Assembly (NCBI GenBank): GCA_902796815.1
Contig: CADBQL010000225.1
Location: 1-7,089, forward strand
Origin: an uncultured Coriobacteriaceae bacterium
Lineage (GTDB): Bacteria; Actinomycetota; Coriobacteriia; Coriobacteriales; Eggerthellaceae
Direction of reading: 5' to 3'
Length of the DNA stretch: 7,089 bases
Numbering within the stretch: the first letter of the stretch is position 1; every line of letters begins with the position of its first letter. Shown here in pieces: positions 5,710 through 7,089 of the stretch. The notes under the pieces were generated by a model, which made no database searches, had not been told where the DNA came from, and worked only from the letters and a program-made list of their open reading frames with translations. Position numbers and translations under genes: made by a program.

Positions 5710-7044
5710 TTACCTCCCCTCTTCCTTGTCAGCGGCCTCTTCAGCCGCCTTGTACTGCTGGGAAATCTCATCCTGGGCAGCCTTCATCTTGACCGGGTCA
5801 CCAATGACCGAATACTCGTACTGGCCGATGGACTGATCGGGATTCTTGGCATCCCATGCGCGGATCGGCTCGAAGTCTGCGCCGCCGTCCATGCGACCGG
5901 CCTTCTTCATGCCAAAGCGATGGACCAAAATCGCAGCGCCCGCGAGCACGGTGATGCCAGCCGCCAGCACCGTGGGACGGAAGAACCAGTCGCCGATGTG
6001 CAGGCTGCGGTCGCGCTTGTAGAAAGGCGTGTTGACCTCGACCCAGTTGTCGCCCGGATCGTTGGGATTCGCCTCGCAGCAGCCCAAGCAGGGAGAACCT
6101 GATTGGATGCACCAGCTGCGGCGGTTGTTCCACAACGTGACGCCGCAATTGGCCTTGGTCTGCGGGCCCTTGCAGCCGAGCGGATACAGGCAATAGCCGA
6201 GTTCCTCTTCCTTGCTACCGAACTCGTAGACGAACTCGCCGTTCTCGAAATGGCCGCGACGCTCGCAGTTGTCGTGAATCGTCTGGCCAAAAATTCCATC
6301 GGGCTTGCCTTCGGCGTTGAGGCCGAGGGTGCTGACGACCGCAGGAACGTCGCCCTCGACGAGCGCGCCCGCGCCGCCCAGCATGAGCACCTGGACGAGC
6401 ACCGACATGAGCCATTCGGGATTTGCCGGGCAACCTGGGATGTTGACAACCGGGGTGGCGATGTTGTGCTTCTTCAGGATGGCCTGGACGCCCGTAGCCT
6501 CGGCTAGATTCGGATAGGCAGCCATCCAGCCACCATTGACCGCGCATGAACCGAGCGCGATGACGGCAGCGGCGTTTTCGGCCGCATGAACGAGGATGTC
6601 CTCGCCAGTCTCCATGGCGACGCGCAGCGTGTTGCTGCCGAAGCCCTGGGTGATGCCGCCCTCGTAAACAACGACGTAGTTGCCGCTGGCGATGGTGTCT
6701 TCCTTGGCCTGCTCCAGCGAATGGCCGGCACCTGCGCTCAGAACGTCCGAATAATTCAGTGCGATGAGCTCTAGCACGACCTTGCCCGCATCAGGCGTTT
6801 CGATCTGGGCAAAAGACTCCGTGCAGCCAGTGCACGACGCGCCCTCGATCCACAGTACGGGGAAAAGGCCTCCCTTCGCATTTTCGAGCTCAGTCTCGAG
6901 CGCATTCGCCACACGCGGTGCAGCCGATGCCGACAAGCCTGCCGCAACAGCAAGCGAGCCGCAGAATTTCAGGAAGCTGCGCCTGGACACGCCGCGCGCC
7001 TCGAGCGCGTCGACGAGCCCGTGAGTAGCAGTTGTTCCGCTCAT
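5710..7044 (-). CDS. hyaA: [NiFe]-hydrogenase small (Fe-S) subunit, Tat signal and C-terminal anchor
   Basis: This 444-residue subunit wires the active site to the cytochrome. A Tat signal SRRSFLKF (20-27) and hydrophobic stretch end near ANALE (46-50). Proximal 4Fe-4S ligands are C71, C74, C167 and C205. There are no extra cysteines of the oxygen-tolerant type, since the motif is ASCTGCTES. Distal cluster ligands are H257, C260, C285 and C291. Medial cluster ligands are C300, C319 and C322, and C312 occupies the place of the usual proline in the W-P-V-x-x-G-x-P-C motif. A single membrane helix (about 357-375) anchors the C-terminus, followed by a charged tail of about 69 residues, longer than the short tails I know in HyaA-type subunits. 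The frame extends upstream to a TTG at 7071, but ATG 7044 has a strong AGGAG (7050-7054) five bases away and gives a normal Tat start. First gene of the operon in this window; context fits HydDB group 1i of Coriobacteriia. Confidence 0.97.
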   Translation of the reverse strand: MSGTTATHGLVDALEARGVSRRSFLKFCGSLAVAAGLSASAAPRVANALETELENAKGGLFPVLWIEGASCTGCTESFAQIETPDAGKVVLELIALNYSDVLSAGAGHSLEQAKEDTIASGNYVVVYEGGITQGFGSNTLRVAMETGEDILVHAAENAAAVIALGSCAVNGGWMAAYPNLAEATGVQAILKKHNIATPVVNIPGCPANPEWLMSVLVQVLMLGGAGALVEGDVPAVVSTLGLNAEGKPDGIFGQTIHDNCERRGHFENGEFVYEFGSKEEELGYCLYPLGCKGPQTKANCGVTLWNNRRSWCIQSGSPCLGCCEANPNDPGDNWVEVNTPFYKRDRSLHIGDWFFRPTVLAAGITVLAGAAILVHRFGMKKAGRMDGGADFEPIRAWDAKNPDQSIGQYEYSVIGDPVKMKAAQDEISQQYKAAEEAADKEEGR

Positions 7045-7089
7045 AGGCTCTCCTCTCTTTGTTGTTCCCAATTCCCTAGCAGATAGTCG
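7045..7089 (-). promoter_or_regulatory. Leader of hyaA with strong ribosome binding site
   Basis: On the minus strand, AGAGGAGAGCCT precedes the ATG, with AGGAG at 7050-7054. This decides the hyaA start in favour of 7044 over the TTG at 7071. Only 45 bases of upstream sequence are present, and no convincing promoter element was seen; the promoter, or an upstream operon gene, lies beyond the right edge. Confidence 0.75.

Noticed and set aside
6815..6850. Oxygen-tolerant type six-cysteine proximal cluster in HyaA
   Set aside because: The motif reads ASCTGCTES, without the extra cysteine next to the second ligand, so a standard four-cysteine proximal cluster is expected.

Overview
The window looks like part of a genome from the class Coriobacteriia (Actinomycetota), probably family Eggerthellaceae. 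Three things point there: a membrane-bound uptake [NiFe]-hydrogenase of the kind carried by these anaerobes, GC-rich codon use in the hydrogenase genes, and a stand-alone nuclease-like protein whose middle and C-terminal segments resemble a protein family that I recall as common in Eggerthella-like genomes. The assignment rests on recognition, not on a search.

Layout. Positions 1-335 (minus strand) hold the 5' part of a DUF1385 (YqhQ-like) membrane protein gene that runs off the left edge. Positions 336-760 are a divergent intergenic region with one good palindrome (407-419). Positions 761-1927 (plus strand) hold a 388-codon gene for a predicted PD-(D/E)XK (VSR/DUF559-like) nuclease-fold protein. 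It is visibly more AT-rich than the hydrogenase genes. Positions 1928-2978 are about 1 kb without a credible gene, lying between two convergent transcription units. This stretch carries two unrelated repeat fields. One is a very GC-rich mosaic of degenerate repeats (about 2023-2310). The other is a dispersed family built on a TATTCTGCC core and a CACTTG hexamer, in both orientations (2551-2892). A strong rho-independent terminator at 2972-3006, oriented for the minus strand, closes the hydrogenase operon. Between it and the last gene lies a structured 3' region (3022-3087, plus short GC-rich repeats).

Positions 3178-7044 (minus strand) hold a tight three-gene operon, hyaA-hyaB-hyaC. HyaA is the Tat-exported iron-sulfur small subunit with a C-terminal membrane anchor, HyaB is the nickel-iron catalytic large subunit, and HyaC is the four-helix di-heme cytochrome b. 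Together they should oxidise H2 outside the cytoplasmic membrane and pass electrons through three Fe-S clusters and two b hemes to the quinone pool. No maturation protease or Hyp gene follows hyaC before the terminator, so maturation factors must be encoded upstream of this window or elsewhere.

Most interesting points: a cysteine in HyaA (residue 312) where most group 1 small subunits have a proline, which would give the medial cluster four cysteine ligands; an unusually long predicted cytoplasmic tail on HyaA; and the two repeat fields with the structured operon end. I did not find a clear new defence or mobile system. The nuclease-like gene is the only candidate and it stands alone.
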